Part shown: in pieces, positions 54,581-63,560 of the stretch | Layout: every line of letters starts with the position of its first letter | Numbering within the stretch: the stretch's first letter is position 1 | NCBI RefSeq assembly: GCF_023221595.1 | Contig: NZ_CP096563.1 | Location: 3,987,501 to 4,051,500, forward strand | Origin: Rhodococcus qingshengii JCM 15477 | GTDB taxonomy: Bacteria > Actinomycetota > Actinomycetes > Mycobacteriales > Mycobacteriaceae | Length of the DNA: 64,000 bases | Direction: 5' to 3' | Notes under the pieces: generated by a model | The model's database searches: none | The model's input: only the letters and a program-made list of their open reading frames with translations | What the model was told of the DNA's origin: nothing | Program-made: the position numbers and the translations under genes

Positions 54581-55918
54581 ATGTCAGCTAGCACGGTTAC
54601 ACCGTCCGGGCCCGAGGCGGGATCCTTGGCAAGGCCGGATACGACCAAGGTCAAGCGCGCCGCAACGTCGTCGTTTCTCGGCAGCATGCTCGAGTACTAC
54701 GACTTCTACATCTACGCCTCCGCCGCTGCGCTCATCTTCCCCACGGTGTTCTTCCCGGACAGCGGGCATGCGGCTCTACTTTCGCTGGCCACCTTCGGTG
54801 TCGCGTACGTCGCGCGTCCCCTCGGCGCTGTAGTCCTCGGCCATTTCGGTGACCGCGTCGGCCGCAAGAAGATCATGCTGCTCACGCTCATTCTGATGGG
54901 CGCAGCCACCTTCCTCATCGGATGTATTCCCAGCGCCGATTCGATCGGAGTTCTTGCACCGATCCTTCTCGTCCTGATGAGAATCGCCCAGGGCATCTCC
55001 GCTGCCGGTGAACAGAGCGGTGCCAGCTCACTGACGCTCGAACACGCCCCCGAAGGCCGACGCGCGTTCTTCTGCAGTTGGACCCTCAACGGCACCCAGG
55101 CCGGCTTCATCCTCGCCAGCCTCGTATTCCTGCCCATCGCCGCGCTCCCCGACGACATCCTTTACACGTGGGGCTGGCGAATCCCGTTCTGGGGCAGCCT
55201 GATCGTTCTGGTCGCGGCATACATCATGCGTCTCAAGCTCGAAGAGCCCGAAGAGTTCACCGAGCAGCAGGAATCCAAGACCGTCGCCAAATTGCCTGTT
55301 GCCGATCTTCTTCGCACCCACAGCGCAAATCTGATTCGCGTGATCTGCTGCGCTTTCATCGCCGTCGTCTCGACCATCTTCTCCGTCTTCGGTCTCGCTT
55401 TCGCCACCACCGAAGAAGTGGGGATTCCGAAGTCGACCATGCTCTGGGTTGCCATCGCAGCCAACGCCGTAGCCCTGCTCAGTCAGCCCGCCTGGGCGAT
55501 GCTCTCCGACCGGATCGGTCGCAGGCCGCTGTTCATCGGTGGCGCCCTCGGTAGCGCGGTGTTCATCTACGTGTACTTCGGCGCAATCGCCAGCGGCAAC
55601 GTTCCCCTGATCTTCCTCGCCGCAATCGGATTGATGTCCGTCTTCTACGCTGCCCCGAATGCCATCTGGCCGTCGTTCTACTCCGAGATGTTCAACACCA
55701 AGGTCCGCTACTCGGGCATTGCGATCGGCACCCAGGTCGGCTTCGCCCTCGCAGGCTTTGCCCCCGCCATCGGCAACGCCCTCATGGGCGGCGACAAGAC
55801 ACACTGGATGCCCGTTGCCATTCTGACTTCGGTGGCCTGCGTCATCTGCGCGCTCTCGGCGTTCACCGCCAAGGAGACGTTCCGCACTCCCCTCAAGGAA
55901 CTCGGCAACCCGATCTAG
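54581..55918 (+). CDS. MFS transporter, metabolite:H+ symporter family (shikimate transporter-like)
   Basis: The 445-residue, 12-helix MHS-family symporter has SSFLGSMLEYYDFYIYASAAALIFPTVFFP at its first helix and LGHFGDRVGRKKIMLLTL between helices 2 and 3. An AGEQSGASSLTLEHAPEGRRAF loop and a second RIGRRPL loop follow. Family members carry shikimate, quinate, citrate or similar acids. The neighbouring quinate/shikimate genes make a hydroaromatic acid the likely substrate. I chose the ATG at 54581 because CAGGAG lies seven bases upstream; the ATG at 54575 is too close. It ends before a large terminator. Confidence 0.9.
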   Translation: MSASTVTPSGPEAGSLARPDTTKVKRAATSSFLGSMLEYYDFYIYASAAALIFPTVFFPDSGHAALLSLATFGVAYVARPLGAVVLGHFGDRVGRKKIMLLTLILMGAATFLIGCIPSADSIGVLAPILLVLMRIAQGISAAGEQSGASSLTLEHAPEGRRAFFCSWTLNGTQAGFILASLVFLPIAALPDDILYTWGWRIPFWGSLIVLVAAYIMRLKLEEPEEFTEQQESKTVAKLPVADLLRTHSANLIRVICCAFIAVVSTIFSVFGLAFATTEEVGIPKSTMLWVAIAANAVALLSQPAWAMLSDRIGRRPLFIGGALGSAVFIYVYFGAIASGNVPLIFLAAIGLMSVFYAAPNAIWPSFYSEMFNTKVRYSGIAIGTQVGFALAGFAPAIGNALMGGDKTHWMPVAILTSVACVICALSAFTAKETFRTPLKELGNPI

Positions 55919-55940
55919 CCGAATACCCGACAGACATCCT

Positions 55941-55991
55941 GCACGAACCACTGTGTTGCACGAACCACTGTGTTGCACGAACCACTGTGGC
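55941..55991 (+). repeat. Three tandem copies of a 17-base unit
   Basis: The unit GCACGAACCACTGTGTT occurs at 55941-55957 and 55958-55974 (identical), with a third copy at 55975-55991 that differs only in its last two bases. The third copy supplies the left arm of the downstream terminator hairpin. Confidence 0.85.
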
Positions 55992-56029
55992 CCGGCATCT
56001 CGCGAGAGATACCGGGCCACAGTCGTTTT
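55985..56029 (+). terminator. Terminator after the MHS transporter gene
   Basis: CTGTGGCCCGG (55985-55995) pairs with CCGGGCCACAG (56012-56022). An inner ATCTC/GAGAT stem caps it, and TCGTTTTG follows on the plus strand. The hairpin lies just before the convergent clpX stop at 56036 and may serve both strands. Confidence 0.85.
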
Positions 56030-56035
56030 GAAGTT

Positions 56036-57316
56036 CTACGCCGTCTTGTCGCGACGCTCGCCACGTTCCGGCTTACGCGGAACGATGGTCGGAAGTACGT
56101 TGTCGTTGACGGTCTCCGCGGTGACGACCACCTTTTCGACGTCGTCACGGCTGGGAATGTCGTACATCACGGGAAGAAGAACCTCTTCCATGATGGCGCG
56201 CAGGCCACGAGCGCCGGTTCCACGCAAGATCGCCTGATCGGCGATAGCGTCGAGCGCTTCTTCGGTGAACTCGAGCTCGACGCCGTCCATGTCGAACAGG
56301 CGACGGTACTGCTTGACGAGAGCGTTCTTGGGCTCCGACAAGATCTGAACGAGCGATTCCTTGTCGAGGTTGGTCACCGACGCGATCATCGGCAAACGGC
56401 CGATGAACTCGGGAATCAGACCGAACTTGATCAAATCCTCCGGCATGACCTCGGCGAAACGATCGACCGTATCCAGTTCGGCCTTCGACCGAACCTCGGC
56501 ACCGAATCCGATACCGCGCTTGCCGACACGATCGGAGACGATCCGCTCGAGACCTGCGAAAGCGCCCGCGACGATGAACAGCACGTTCGTGGTGTCGATC
56601 TGAATGAATTCCTGGTGCGGATGCTTACGGCCACCCTGCGGCGGGACGCTCGCCTGCGTACCTTCGAGGATCTTCAGCAACGCCTGCTGAACGCCTTCGC
56701 CGGAGACGTCACGCGTGATCGACGGGTTCTCGCTCTTACGGGCGATCTTGTCGACCTCGTCGATGTAGATGATTCCGGTCTCGGCGCGCTTGACGTCGTA
56801 GTCGGCAGCCTGAATCAGTTTGAGCAGAATGTTCTCGACGTCCTCACCGACGTAACCGGCCTCGGTCAACGCCGTCGCGTCAGCGATGGCGAACGGGACG
56901 TTGAGCATCTTCGCGAGAGTCTGAGCGAGATACGTCTTGCCACAGCCGGTGGGGCCGAGCATCAATATGTTGGATTTCGCGAGCTCAACCGTCTCACCCC
57001 GCGCGTCACGGCCCTTGTCGCCGGCCTGAATGCGCTTGTAGTGGTTGTAGACGGCCACGGCCAACGTCCGCTTGGCGGAGTCCTGACCGATGACGTAGTT
57101 CTCGAGGAATTCTCGGATCTCCGCAGGCTTGGGAAGCTCGTCGAGCTTGACCTCGCTCGATTCGGCCAATTCCTCTTCGATGATCTCGTTGCAGAGGTCG
57201 ATGCACTCGTCGCAGATGTACACCCCGGGTCCTGCAATGAGCTTTTTGACCTGCTTCTGACTCTTACCGCAGAAAGAGCACTTGAGCAGATCCCCGCCGT
57301 CGCCGATGCGTGCCAT
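56036..57316 (-). CDS. clpX: ATP-dependent Clp protease ATP-binding subunit ClpX
   Basis: The 426-residue AAA+ unfoldase delivers proteins to ClpP. The N-terminal zinc-binding domain is [20 protein letters not shown], then [11 protein letters not shown] (Cys pairs). Walker A is [18 protein letters not shown] near residue 122, and Walker B is [15 protein letters not shown]. The IGF-type loop for ClpP docking (about RGIGFGAEV) is present. It is not directly linked to clpP2: a 332-base gap with a strong terminator separates them, so clpX has its own promoter. Confidence 0.98.
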   Translation of the reverse strand: MARIGDGGDLLKCSFCGKSQKQVKKLIAGPGVYICDECIDLCNEIIEEELAESSEVKLDELPKPAEIREFLENYVIGQDSAKRTLAVAVYNHYKRIQAGDKGRDARGETVELAKSNILMLGPTGCGKTYLAQTLAKMLNVPFAIADATALTEAGYVGEDVENILLKLIQAADYDVKRAETGIIYIDEVDKIARKSENPSITRDVSGEGVQQALLKILEGTQASVPPQGGRKHPHQEFIQIDTTNVLFIVAGAFAGLERIVSDRVGKRGIGFGAEVRSKAELDTVDRFAEVMPEDLIKFGLIPEFIGRLPMIASVTNLDKESLVQILSEPKNALVKQYRRLFDMDGVELEFTEEALDAIADQAILRGTGARGLRAIMEEVLLPVMYDIPSRDDVEKVVVTAETVNDNVLPTIVPRKPERGERRDKTA

Positions 57317-57403
57317 CTCGTGAGGTCCCTACTTTCCATCATGTACGTGCACTCGCCGCCACTCGATCGGTCGAGACGCTCCGCAGTACTTCGGTAGTTG
57401 TCA

Positions 57404-57440
57404 GATCAGACAAACTGATCGAACAAATCTGGTCGAACAA
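57404..57440 (-). promoter_or_regulatory. Palindrome and TTGTTCGA repeats upstream of clpX
   Basis: GATCAG-N5-CTGATC (57404-57420) is a perfect 17-base inverted repeat about 90 bases before clpX. Next to it the octamer TCGAACAA (TTGTTCGA on the coding strand) occurs at 57419-57426 and 57433-57440. They resemble an operator and/or -35 elements; the bound protein is unknown. The pattern does not match the ClgR motif CGC-N5-GCG. Confidence 0.4.
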
Positions 57441-57532
57441 TCGCAGAACGCCGGTCGAGAACCAGCCCGTGAAGTGACGGTACCCGCAGATCCCGAACGG
57501 GGTCGACCTGTTCTCGGCGTTTCGTCTGCGGA

Positions 57533-57592
57533 TAAAAAAGAAAAGAGTCGAGATTTCAGCCTGGCAAGCGCTCCACCAGGCACTTCTCGACG
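57533..57592 (-). terminator. Terminator of clpP1-clpP2
   Basis: On the minus strand GTCGAGA and TCTCGAC (57547-57591) form the outer stem and GCCTGG/CCAGGC the inner stem. A T-rich run (complement of 57533-57546) follows. This is the clearest T-tract terminator in the window. Confidence 0.85.
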
Positions 57593-57595
57593 TGT

Positions 57596-57641
57596 CCGCC
57601 TCGTGTCGGGAATCGGGTAACAGATCCTCGACACGAGGCGG
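57596..57641. repeat. 13-base perfect inverted repeat after clpP2
   Basis: CCGCCTCGTGTCG (57596-57608) and CGACACGAGGCGG (57629-57641) are perfect complements around a 20-base loop, eight bases past the clpP2 stop. Together with the hairpin at 57533-57592 it may form a tandem terminator. Confidence 0.8.
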
Positions 57642-57648
57642 AAATCGA

Positions 57649-58311
57649 CTACTTCTGTGCGCTGAGCTTCCGGTAAGCCAGCACGTCGTCGATGATGCCG
57701 TACTCCTTGGCCTGCTCGGCCGTGAGGATCTTGTCGCGATCGGTGTCGACGCGGATGGTCTCCGGATCCTTACCCGTGTGCAGCGACAGCGTGCTCTCCA
57801 TGAGCCGACGCATACGCTCGATCTCCGCAGCCTGGATCTCCAGATCGGAAACCTGACCCTGGATGCCGCCCGTAGCCGGCTGGTGGATCAGAATGCGCGA
57901 GTTGGGGAGCGCGAAGCGCTTGCCCGGCGTACCGCCGGCCAGAAGCACGGCAGCTGCCGAAGCAGCCTGACCGAGGCAGACGGTGGAAATGTCGGCACGG
58001 ACGTACTGCATCGTGTCGTAGATCGCCATCAGCGCGGTGAAAGAACCACCGGGCGAGTTGATGTACATCGTGATGTCGCGGTCCGGATCCTGCGATTCGA
58101 GAACGAGCAACTGCGCCATGAGGTCGTTGGCGGACACGTCGTCGACCTGCGAGCCGAGGAAGATGATGCGCTCCTCGAACAGCTTGTTGTACGGGTCGGA
58201 CGTCTTGACGCCGTAGCTGGTCTGCTCCGTGAACTGGGGCAGGATGTAACGCGATTGGGGGCCCGACGGCGCCTGGCCGCCCAGCGAGTTAGCTCCGAAA
58301 AGATTGGTCAT
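57649..58311 (-). CDS. clpP2: ATP-dependent Clp protease proteolytic subunit ClpP2
   Basis: The 220-residue serine peptidase subunit has the catalytic Ser in [16 protein letters not shown] near residue 116 and the His in [25 protein letters not shown]. The Asp is expected in the [19 protein letters not shown] region. [19 protein letters not shown] is the oxyanion segment. Actinobacteria form a mixed ClpP1-ClpP2 barrel. It starts 48 bases after clpP1 and shares its transcript. Confidence 0.97.
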   Translation of the reverse strand: MTNLFGANSLGGQAPSGPQSRYILPQFTEQTSYGVKTSDPYNKLFEERIIFLGSQVDDVSANDLMAQLLVLESQDPDRDITMYINSPGGSFTALMAIYDTMQYVRADISTVCLGQAASAAAVLLAGGTPGKRFALPNSRILIHQPATGGIQGQVSDLEIQAAEIERMRRLMESTLSLHTGKDPETIRVDTDRDKILTAEQAKEYGIIDDVLAYRKLSAQK

Positions 58312-58359
58312 CAGTTCTCCAAAGTATGAATTGGGCAGCGAAAGGACGGGCGAACCGGC

Positions 58360-58986
58360 TCAGTTGCCGGTGCCGCCGGCCTGATTCGCACGGGAGACGA
58401 CGTGGTCGACGAAGCCGTACTCGAGAGCTTCCTTCGCCGTGAACCAACGGTCACGATCGGAGTCCGCGGTGATCTGCTCGACCGTCTGGCCGGTGTGCTG
58501 AGCAATCAGCTCGGCCATTTCGCGCTTGGTGTGCTTGAACTGCTCGGCCATGATCGCGATGTCACTGGCGGAACCACCGATGCCGGCGGACGGCTGGTGC
58601 ATCATGATGCGGGCGTGAGGCAGTGCGTAGCGCTTGCCCTTGGTGCCTGCCGAGAGCAGGAACTGACCCATCGACGCCGCAAGGCCCATGCCGAAGGTGG
58701 CGATGTCGCACTCGGCGAACTGCATCGTGTCGAAGATCGCCATACCTGCGGTCACGGATCCACCGGGCGAGTTGATGTAGAGCGAGATGTCTCGCGTCGG
58801 GTCCTCGGCCGAGAGCAGCAGGATCTGTGCGCACAGCTTGTTGGCGATGTCGTCGTCGACCTGGGTACCGAGGAAAATGATGCGCTCTCGCAGCAAGCGC
58901 TCGTACACCGAGTCGCTGAGGTTCAACCCAGCGGTCGCTGAAGTCATGGCGGGACTCTGCAAAGTCTCCAGGTGATTGGAAGTCAC
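58360..58986 (-). CDS. clpP1: ATP-dependent Clp protease proteolytic subunit ClpP1
   Basis: The 208-residue subunit has the Ser in [21 protein letters not shown] near residue 115 and the His in [23 protein letters not shown]. The Asp is in [40 protein letters not shown] matches the oxyanion loop. The GTG start at 58986 is preceded by AGAAGGCAGG. It is the first gene of clpP1-clpP2. No clear ClgR site was found in the 76 bases up to the tig terminator. Confidence 0.97.
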   Translation of the reverse strand: MTSNHLETLQSPAMTSATAGLNLSDSVYERLLRERIIFLGTQVDDDIANKLCAQILLLSAEDPTRDISLYINSPGGSVTAGMAIFDTMQFAECDIATFGMGLAASMGQFLLSAGTKGKRYALPHARIMMHQPSAGIGGSASDIAIMAEQFKHTKREMAELIAQHTGQTVEQITADSDRDRWFTAKEALEYGFVDHVVSRANQAGGTGN

Positions 58987-59062
58987 GGTACCTGCCTTCT
59001 ATGTGGATCTACTTGTGCGGTGGATCGTCTATGCGAAACACTTCTACTGACACAGACAGTAA

Positions 59063-59104
59063 CGAAGTAGGGCGGCACCGGAGTCCCGGTGCCGCCCTAC
59101 TTCG
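59063..59104 (-). terminator. Terminator downstream of tig
   Basis: CGAAGTAGGGCGGCACCGG (59063-59081) pairs with its exact complement at 59086-59104 around a four-base AGTC loop, giving a 19-pair stem. No T-run follows, but the stem is the strongest in the window and separates tig from clpP1. Confidence 0.8.
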
Positions 59105-59163
59105 CTCAAAGCGGAAAACTCAGTGCAGTCGATCGTGGTGAAAACACCCGTCCGCCTGCGTTT

Positions 59164-60537
59164 TTACTTGTCTTCGCTCTCGGCGGAATCAGACTCGTCC
59201 GCTTCGGTTTCGGCCTCACTGCTGCCGAACAGCTCTGCGGTGTCGACAACTGCGCCGGAGGTGTCCTTGACACCGGCCGACTCGACGACGGACGCGAGAG
59301 CCTTGCCACGACGGACGTCTGCGAAGACGGCGCCGAGCTGGTTGGCCTGCTGGATCTGCTGGATGAACTGCTCAGGAGCCATGCCGTAACGCTGCGCCTG
59401 GAACAGGATGCGCTCGGTGAGCTCGTCCTGACCGACGGTGACGTTGCCCGCATCGGCAATCGAGTCGAGCAAGAGCTGCGTCTTGACGGAGCGCTCAGCG
59501 GCTTCCTGTGCATCCTTGTCGAACTCTTCGCGGCTGCTGCCCTGCTCTTCGAGGAGCTTGTTCAGTGCCTCTTCGTCGTGATCGAGACCGTGAACGGCGT
59601 CGTGCAAAGCAGCGTCGACCTCAGCCTTGACGACGGCCTCCGGCAGCGGAACCTCGACGGTCTCGAGCAGCTGCTCGAGAACCTTGTCGCGGATCTGACC
59701 GGCCTGCTCGACCTTGCGGACGCGTGCGACGCGCTCACGGAGGTCAGCCTTCAGTTCTTCCAGGGTGTCGAACTCGCTGGCGAGCTGAGCGAACTCGTCG
59801 TCCTCAGCCGGAAGCTCGCGCTCCTTGACCGTCTGCACGGTCACGGTGACAACAGCTTCCTTGCCTGCGTACTCGCCGGCGACCAGCGTCGACGTGAAGT
59901 CCTTGGACTCCCCCGCCTTGAGGCCGATGATGGCTTCGTCGAGGCCCTCGATGAGCTGGCCCGAACCGACCTCGTGCGACAGTCCGCTCGCGGTTGCCTC
60001 GGCAACGTTCTCGCCGTCGACGGTGGCCGACAGATCGATGGAGACGAAGTCGCCGTCCTCGACTGCGCGGTCGACGCCGGTGAGGGTGCCGAAACGCTGA
60101 CGCAGCGAAAGCAGCTGCTCTTCGATGGCTTCGTCGGTGATCTCGATCGGATCGACCTCGACGTTGATGGAGCTGAAGTCAGGGAGCTCGATCTCGGGGC
60201 GCACGTCGACCTCGGCGGTGAACTCGAGGAGCTCGCCGTCTTCGATCTTGGTGACCTCGATCTCGGGCTGGCCGATGGCCTTCACGCCGGCGCTGGTGAC
60301 AGCCTCGGAGTAACGCGACGGCAGAGCGTCGTTGACGACCTGCTCGAGCACAGCGCCGCGACCGACACGCGCTTCGAGGAGGCGGGCCGGAGCCTTGCCG
60401 GGACGGAAGCCGGGGAGACGAATCTGCTGCGCGAGGGCCTTGTAGGCCTTGTCGAAATCAGACTTGAGTTCCGCGAAGGGCACCTCAACGTTGATACGGA
60501 CTCGCGTCGGGCTGAGCTGCTCGACGGTGCTCTTCAC
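59164..60537 (-). CDS. tig: Trigger factor
   Basis: The 457-residue ribosome-bound chaperone and prolyl isomerase has an N-terminal ribosome-binding domain ([53 protein letters not shown]) with the GFRPGKAP signature. The FKBP-like PPIase domain (about 160-245; [20 protein letters not shown]) follows, then the helical C-terminal arms. The acidic tail ends [19 protein letters not shown] chose the GTG at 60537 with a GAAGGAG site; the longer frame crosses tRNA-Pro and is not real. Confidence 0.97.
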   Translation of the reverse strand: MKSTVEQLSPTRVRINVEVPFAELKSDFDKAYKALAQQIRLPGFRPGKAPARLLEARVGRGAVLEQVVNDALPSRYSEAVTSAGVKAIGQPEIEVTKIEDGELLEFTAEVDVRPEIELPDFSSINVEVDPIEITDEAIEEQLLSLRQRFGTLTGVDRAVEDGDFVSIDLSATVDGENVAEATASGLSHEVGSGQLIEGLDEAIIGLKAGESKDFTSTLVAGEYAGKEAVVTVTVQTVKERELPAEDDEFAQLASEFDTLEELKADLRERVARVRKVEQAGQIRDKVLEQLLETVEVPLPEAVVKAEVDAALHDAVHGLDHDEEALNKLLEEQGSSREEFDKDAQEAAERSVKTQLLLDSIADAGNVTVGQDELTERILFQAQRYGMAPEQFIQQIQQANQLGAVFADVRRGKALASVVESAGVKDTSGAVVDTAELFGSSEAETEADESDSAESEDK

Positions 60538-60652
60538 GAAACTTCGCTCCTTCGTCTGGTCTTGCTCACAACTTGTGTTGAATCGGTACTGCTGTCTGGC
60601 GCGGCACTTCACTCCCGGACTTACTGGAGGTGAAGTGCCATGTACGTACTTG

Positions 60653-60726
60653 TCGGGATGACAGGATTTGAACCTGCGACCCTCCGCTCCCAAAGCGGAT
60701 GCGCTACCAAGCTGCGCTACATCCCG
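60653..60726 (-). tRNA. tRNA-Pro (anticodon TGG)
   Basis: The cloverleaf reads on the minus strand from 60726: acceptor CGGGATG/CATCCCG, D-stem GCGC/GCGC, anticodon stem TCCGC/GCGGA with loop TTTGGGA (anticodon TGG), T-stem GCAGG/CCTGT with TTCAAAT, and discriminator A. CCA is not encoded. A ~115-base gap separates it from tig. Confidence 0.97.
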
Positions 60727-61134
60727 TTTCCGATCACATGAAACACACGATACGGCCATCCGAGGCCACTAAGACAGCGGGCCACAAAGGCAGCCACCAT
60801 CGGTGACCGCGCACAACCCTATCGCGCTCACTACTCTCTCACGAACCCGACCGCCATTTGTACACGGCCCGGCTGTCGACCCCGTCAGTATGTCATCCGA
60901 CGGCAGCCACATACGGCAGCCACATACAGCCTTGCCTCAACTGCCATTCAGAGCCGGAATCAGAAGTCGCGCCTGCGGCCGAGACACCCCGACTCGCCGA
61001 GCAATTCGCCAATTCCCCAGGTGAACGACGGTCTCGAACTTCTCCGACCCCCCGATTATGAAATCCGGTGGGGCATTGGGTACAGTTTCGTATCGCAGAC
61101 GACGAACACGGCGATCCCGAGTTGTCGTATGCAC
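60727..61134. other. Intergenic region between the two tRNA genes
   Basis: The 408 bases hold no convincing gene; small open frames on both strands have no recognisable product. A 13-base unit CGGCAGCCACATA is repeated in tandem at 60901-60913 and 60914-60926. Promoters for the divergent tRNAs must lie at the two ends, but no clean hexamer pairs were found. Confidence 0.5.
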
Positions 61135-61208
61135 GGGGATGTAGCTCAATGGTAGAGCCTCAGTCTTCCAAACTGATCACGCGGGTTCGATTCCCGTCAT
61201 CCCCTCCA
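61135..61208 (+). tRNA. tRNA-Gly (anticodon TCC)
   Basis: The cloverleaf has acceptor GGGGATG/CATCCCC, D-stem GCTC/GAGC, anticodon stem TCAGT/ACTGA with loop CTTCCAA (anticodon TCC), T-stem GCGGG/CCCGT with TTCGATT, and discriminator T. CCA is encoded at 61206-61208. Confidence 0.97.
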
Positions 61209-61230
61209 TCAGGAGGGAAACTCCACAAAA

Positions 61231-61264
61231 GATCCGCATCGGCCCAGCCGGTGCGGATTTTTTG
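61231..61264 (+). terminator. Terminator of tRNA-Gly
   Basis: ATCCGCATCGG and CCGGTGCGGAT form an 11-pair stem (one G-T pair) with a five-base loop, followed by six T residues. It lies 22 bases after the tRNA 3' end. Confidence 0.9.
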
Positions 61265-61346
61265 TATTCCGACTTTGTCCACTCAGACCACTCCCCTGCG
61301 GTCCGTATCCTGGAGTTGTCCGGATCGATTCTGCTCGGGAGGCCAC

Positions 61347-62177
61347 GTGACCACGATTCTTCTCATACTCGTCGTTCTGGCCGTAGTCGTATTCCTGGTC
61401 ATGAAAAGCCAGCAACGCGGTTCCGGCCACAGCGCAACACAACTCGACGATGCGAAAGCCGATGCCCGGCAGTCGATCGAACGCCTCGGCGGTCAGGTCT
61501 ACAACCTGACCGGCAGTGACGACGCGTCGCGCCAAGCCCTCGCCGACGCGGCCGAACGGTACAACGCCGCAGGCTCGCAGATCGATCAGGCCGCAACGCC
61601 GGTCCAAGCACGTCTCGCGAAACAGACTGCACTGGAAGGGCTTTACTACATCCGCGCGGCACGGGTGGCGATGGGCATGGATCCGGGACCGGAAGTTCCT
61701 TCCATCGACGGACAGAAGGCTGCCGGTTCGGTCACCGAAGACCGTGAGGTCGAATTCGAGGGCCGCAAGGTCGCCGCATCACCCAATCCGTCGTCGCACA
61801 CACCCAACTACTACCCCGGCGGCCGAGTCGCCGGACGCCCGGTCCCGGCCGGCTGGTACTCCGAACCCTGGTGGAAGCCTGCACTCGTCGCCGGCGCCTG
61901 GGGTCTGGGTTCGATGATGCTGTTCTCGACCATGTTCTCCGGCATGGCCGGGGTTCCTTACGGCGCAGAGGCTTTCGCCCAGGGTGGCGATCCCGGCGCC
62001 GACACAGGCTCCGGTGACTCGGGAGATCAGGGTATGGACGCCGGTGATCCCGGCGCCGACCAAGGAAGTATCGACAACACGGACTACACCGCTGACGGCG
62101 GAAGCGACTGGTCTGGTGGCGACGGAGGCGGAATGGATTTCGGGGGCGGCGGGGACTTCGGCGGCTTCGACTTCTAA
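61347..62177 (+). CDS. Membrane protein with Gly/Asp-rich C-terminal tail
   Basis: I do not recognise the function; the middle part may match a DUF1542-like region. The 276-residue product starts at GTG 61347 behind GGGAGG. Residues 3-20 form an N-terminal membrane anchor (TILLILVVLAVVVFLVM). Residues 30-110 are helical and charged (DDAKADARQSIERLGGQVYNL and AERYNAAGSQID). Residues 178-200 are a second hydrophobic segment. The last 65 residues are almost only Gly, Asp, Ser and Ala, with GDPGAD twice, ending GGGGDFGGFDF. The frame extends upstream through tRNA-Gly but that part is not coding. It overlaps the glycosylase gene's stop on the other strand. Confidence 0.8.
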   Translation: MTTILLILVVLAVVVFLVMKSQQRGSGHSATQLDDAKADARQSIERLGGQVYNLTGSDDASRQALADAAERYNAAGSQIDQAATPVQARLAKQTALEGLYYIRAARVAMGMDPGPEVPSIDGQKAAGSVTEDREVEFEGRKVAASPNPSSHTPNYYPGGRVAGRPVPAGWYSEPWWKPALVAGAWGLGSMMLFSTMFSGMAGVPYGAEAFAQGGDPGADTGSGDSGDQGMDAGDPGADQGSIDNTDYTADGGSDWSGGDGGGMDFGGGGDFGGFDF

Positions 62178-62971
62178 GCCGACTGACACACCGGGCACCA
62201 GAACAGGTTTCGTGCCTTCATGACGGAATGCAGGATCGGTGTGCCGCACACGCGGCACGGCGATCCTGCTCTTCTGTAGACATAGGTACGCGGACGATCC
62301 TTCGCGTACGCCGGATCTCCGTTGTCGTGCTCGGCGCGAACGACGTGCATCTTCCCCCGTCTGACGCCGACTTTCATCAATTCGACTAGGTCTGCCCACA
62401 TGGCGGTCCACTCGCCGTGAGAGACGAGATTTCCCGGTCGTTCAGGGTTGATTCCGTGACGAAAGAGAAGTTCGGCGCGATAGACGTTGCCGACACCCGC
62501 CAGGACCGCCTGGTCCATCAGCAGGGCGCCGATTGCCGTCTTGGACTTGGAGATTCGCAACCAGGCCTTCTCTGGATCCGCGTCGCGGCGCAGTGGGTCC
62601 GGCCCGAGTCTGGCCTCGATCGCGGCGACCTGAGGAGGTAGCAGGACTTCGCAGGCGGTGGGACCACGAAGGTCGGTGCCGAAATCGGCACCGACCATAC
62701 GCATCCGGACCTGACCTACCGGTTCTTCCATCGGCAGGGCGGCGTCGGTGAACTTTCCGTACAACCCGAGGTGTACGTGAACTGTCAGACCGTTGTCGTA
62801 CGTGTGCCAGAGGTGCTTTCCCCAGGCATCCGAGGACGTGAGTACGTGTCCGTCCACCAGGCGCGCATCCTCGGCGAATCTGCCTTGCGGACTGAGGACG
62901 CGGACCGGTGAACCGACGAACTTGCGGGCATGCAACCGTGCCAGCCGGTGCAGGGTATGACCTTCAGGCAC
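62174..62971 (-). CDS. nei: Fpg/Nei family DNA glycosylase (endonuclease VIII type)
   Basis: The 265-residue base-excision repair enzyme starts MPEGHTLHRLARLHARKFVG; Pro2 and Glu3 are the catalytic residues after Met removal. The helix-two-turn-helix is QAVLAGVGNVYRAELLFRHGINPERPG, and the C-terminal zinc finger is CRVCGTPILHSVMKARNLFWCPVCQ. Nei enzymes excise oxidised pyrimidines and cut the abasic site. It occupies the Rv2464c position next to rpiB, 15 bases downstream of it, suggesting one transcript. Confidence 0.94.
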   Translation of the reverse strand: MPEGHTLHRLARLHARKFVGSPVRVLSPQGRFAEDARLVDGHVLTSSDAWGKHLWHTYDNGLTVHVHLGLYGKFTDAALPMEEPVGQVRMRMVGADFGTDLRGPTACEVLLPPQVAAIEARLGPDPLRRDADPEKAWLRISKSKTAIGALLMDQAVLAGVGNVYRAELLFRHGINPERPGNLVSHGEWTAMWADLVELMKVGVRRGKMHVVRAEHDNGDPAYAKDRPRTYVYRRAGSPCRVCGTPILHSVMKARNLFWCPVCQSA

Positions 62972-62986
62972 GGAACAACTTTCGGA

Positions 62987-63460
62987 TCAGGCTTGCGGCA
63001 GAGCCGGTGCGACGCCGGTCTTCTCGTACTCGGACAGGATGTCGATACGACGCTGGTGGCGCTCTTCACCCGACCATGCGGTGGCGAGGAAAGCGTCGAC
63101 GATGGCAAGCGATTCCTCGAGGGAATGCATACGTCCGCCGATGCCGATCAGCTGAGCGTTGTTGTGCTCACGTGCCAGCTTCGCCGTTTCGACGCTCCAA
63201 GCGAGGGCGCACCGTGCGCCGGGAACCTTGTTCGCGGCGATCTGCTCGCCGTTGCCACTGCCACCCAGGACGATTCCCAGGCTGCCCTCGTCGGCGACGA
63301 CGCGCTTTGCGGCTTCGATGCAGAAAGCCGGGTAGTCGTCCACGGCGTCGTACTCGTGAGCACCACAGTCGATGGCCTCGTGGCCGTTCGCTTTCAGGTG
63401 TTCGATGATCTCGTTCTTACGTTCGAATCCGGCATGGTCGGCACCCAGGTATACGCGCAT
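62987..63460 (-). CDS. rpiB: Ribose-5-phosphate isomerase B
   Basis: The 157-residue enzyme interconverts ribose-5-phosphate and ribulose-5-phosphate in the pentose phosphate pathway. It starts MRVYLGADHAGFERKNEIIEHLK, with the phosphate-binding Asp-His. In place of the catalytic Cys of the E. coli enzyme it has Glu72 in GGSGNGEQIAANK, the form used by the mycobacterial RpiB. HNNAQLIGIGGRMHS and the C-terminal RHQRRIDILSEYE region complete the family. It lies upstream of nei. Confidence 0.96.
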   Translation of the reverse strand: MRVYLGADHAGFERKNEIIEHLKANGHEAIDCGAHEYDAVDDYPAFCIEAAKRVVADEGSLGIVLGGSGNGEQIAANKVPGARCALAWSVETAKLAREHNNAQLIGIGGRMHSLEESLAIVDAFLATAWSGEERHQRRIDILSEYEKTGVAPALPQA

Positions 63461-63560
63461 GGCGACAATTCTCTCAGGCCCGACCAGCCGGGCGCACCCG
63501 GGTCGACGTCACACTTTCAGGAACACGCATCGCCGCGCGAGCACACCTATCGTGGTGCCC

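Noticed and set aside
58987..59062. ClgR operator before clpP1
   Set aside because: Only a partial TCGC-N5-CGA pattern was found, which does not fit the CGC-N5-GCG motif.
60538..60759. N-terminal extension of trigger factor through tRNA-Pro
   Set aside because: Trigger factor homologues start at the VKSTVEQ segment, a good ribosome site precedes 60537, and the extension translates the tRNA.
61068..61346. N-terminal extension of the Gly/Asp-tailed membrane protein across tRNA-Gly and its terminator
   Set aside because: It would translate a tRNA and a terminator; GTG 61347 has GGGAGG at correct spacing.
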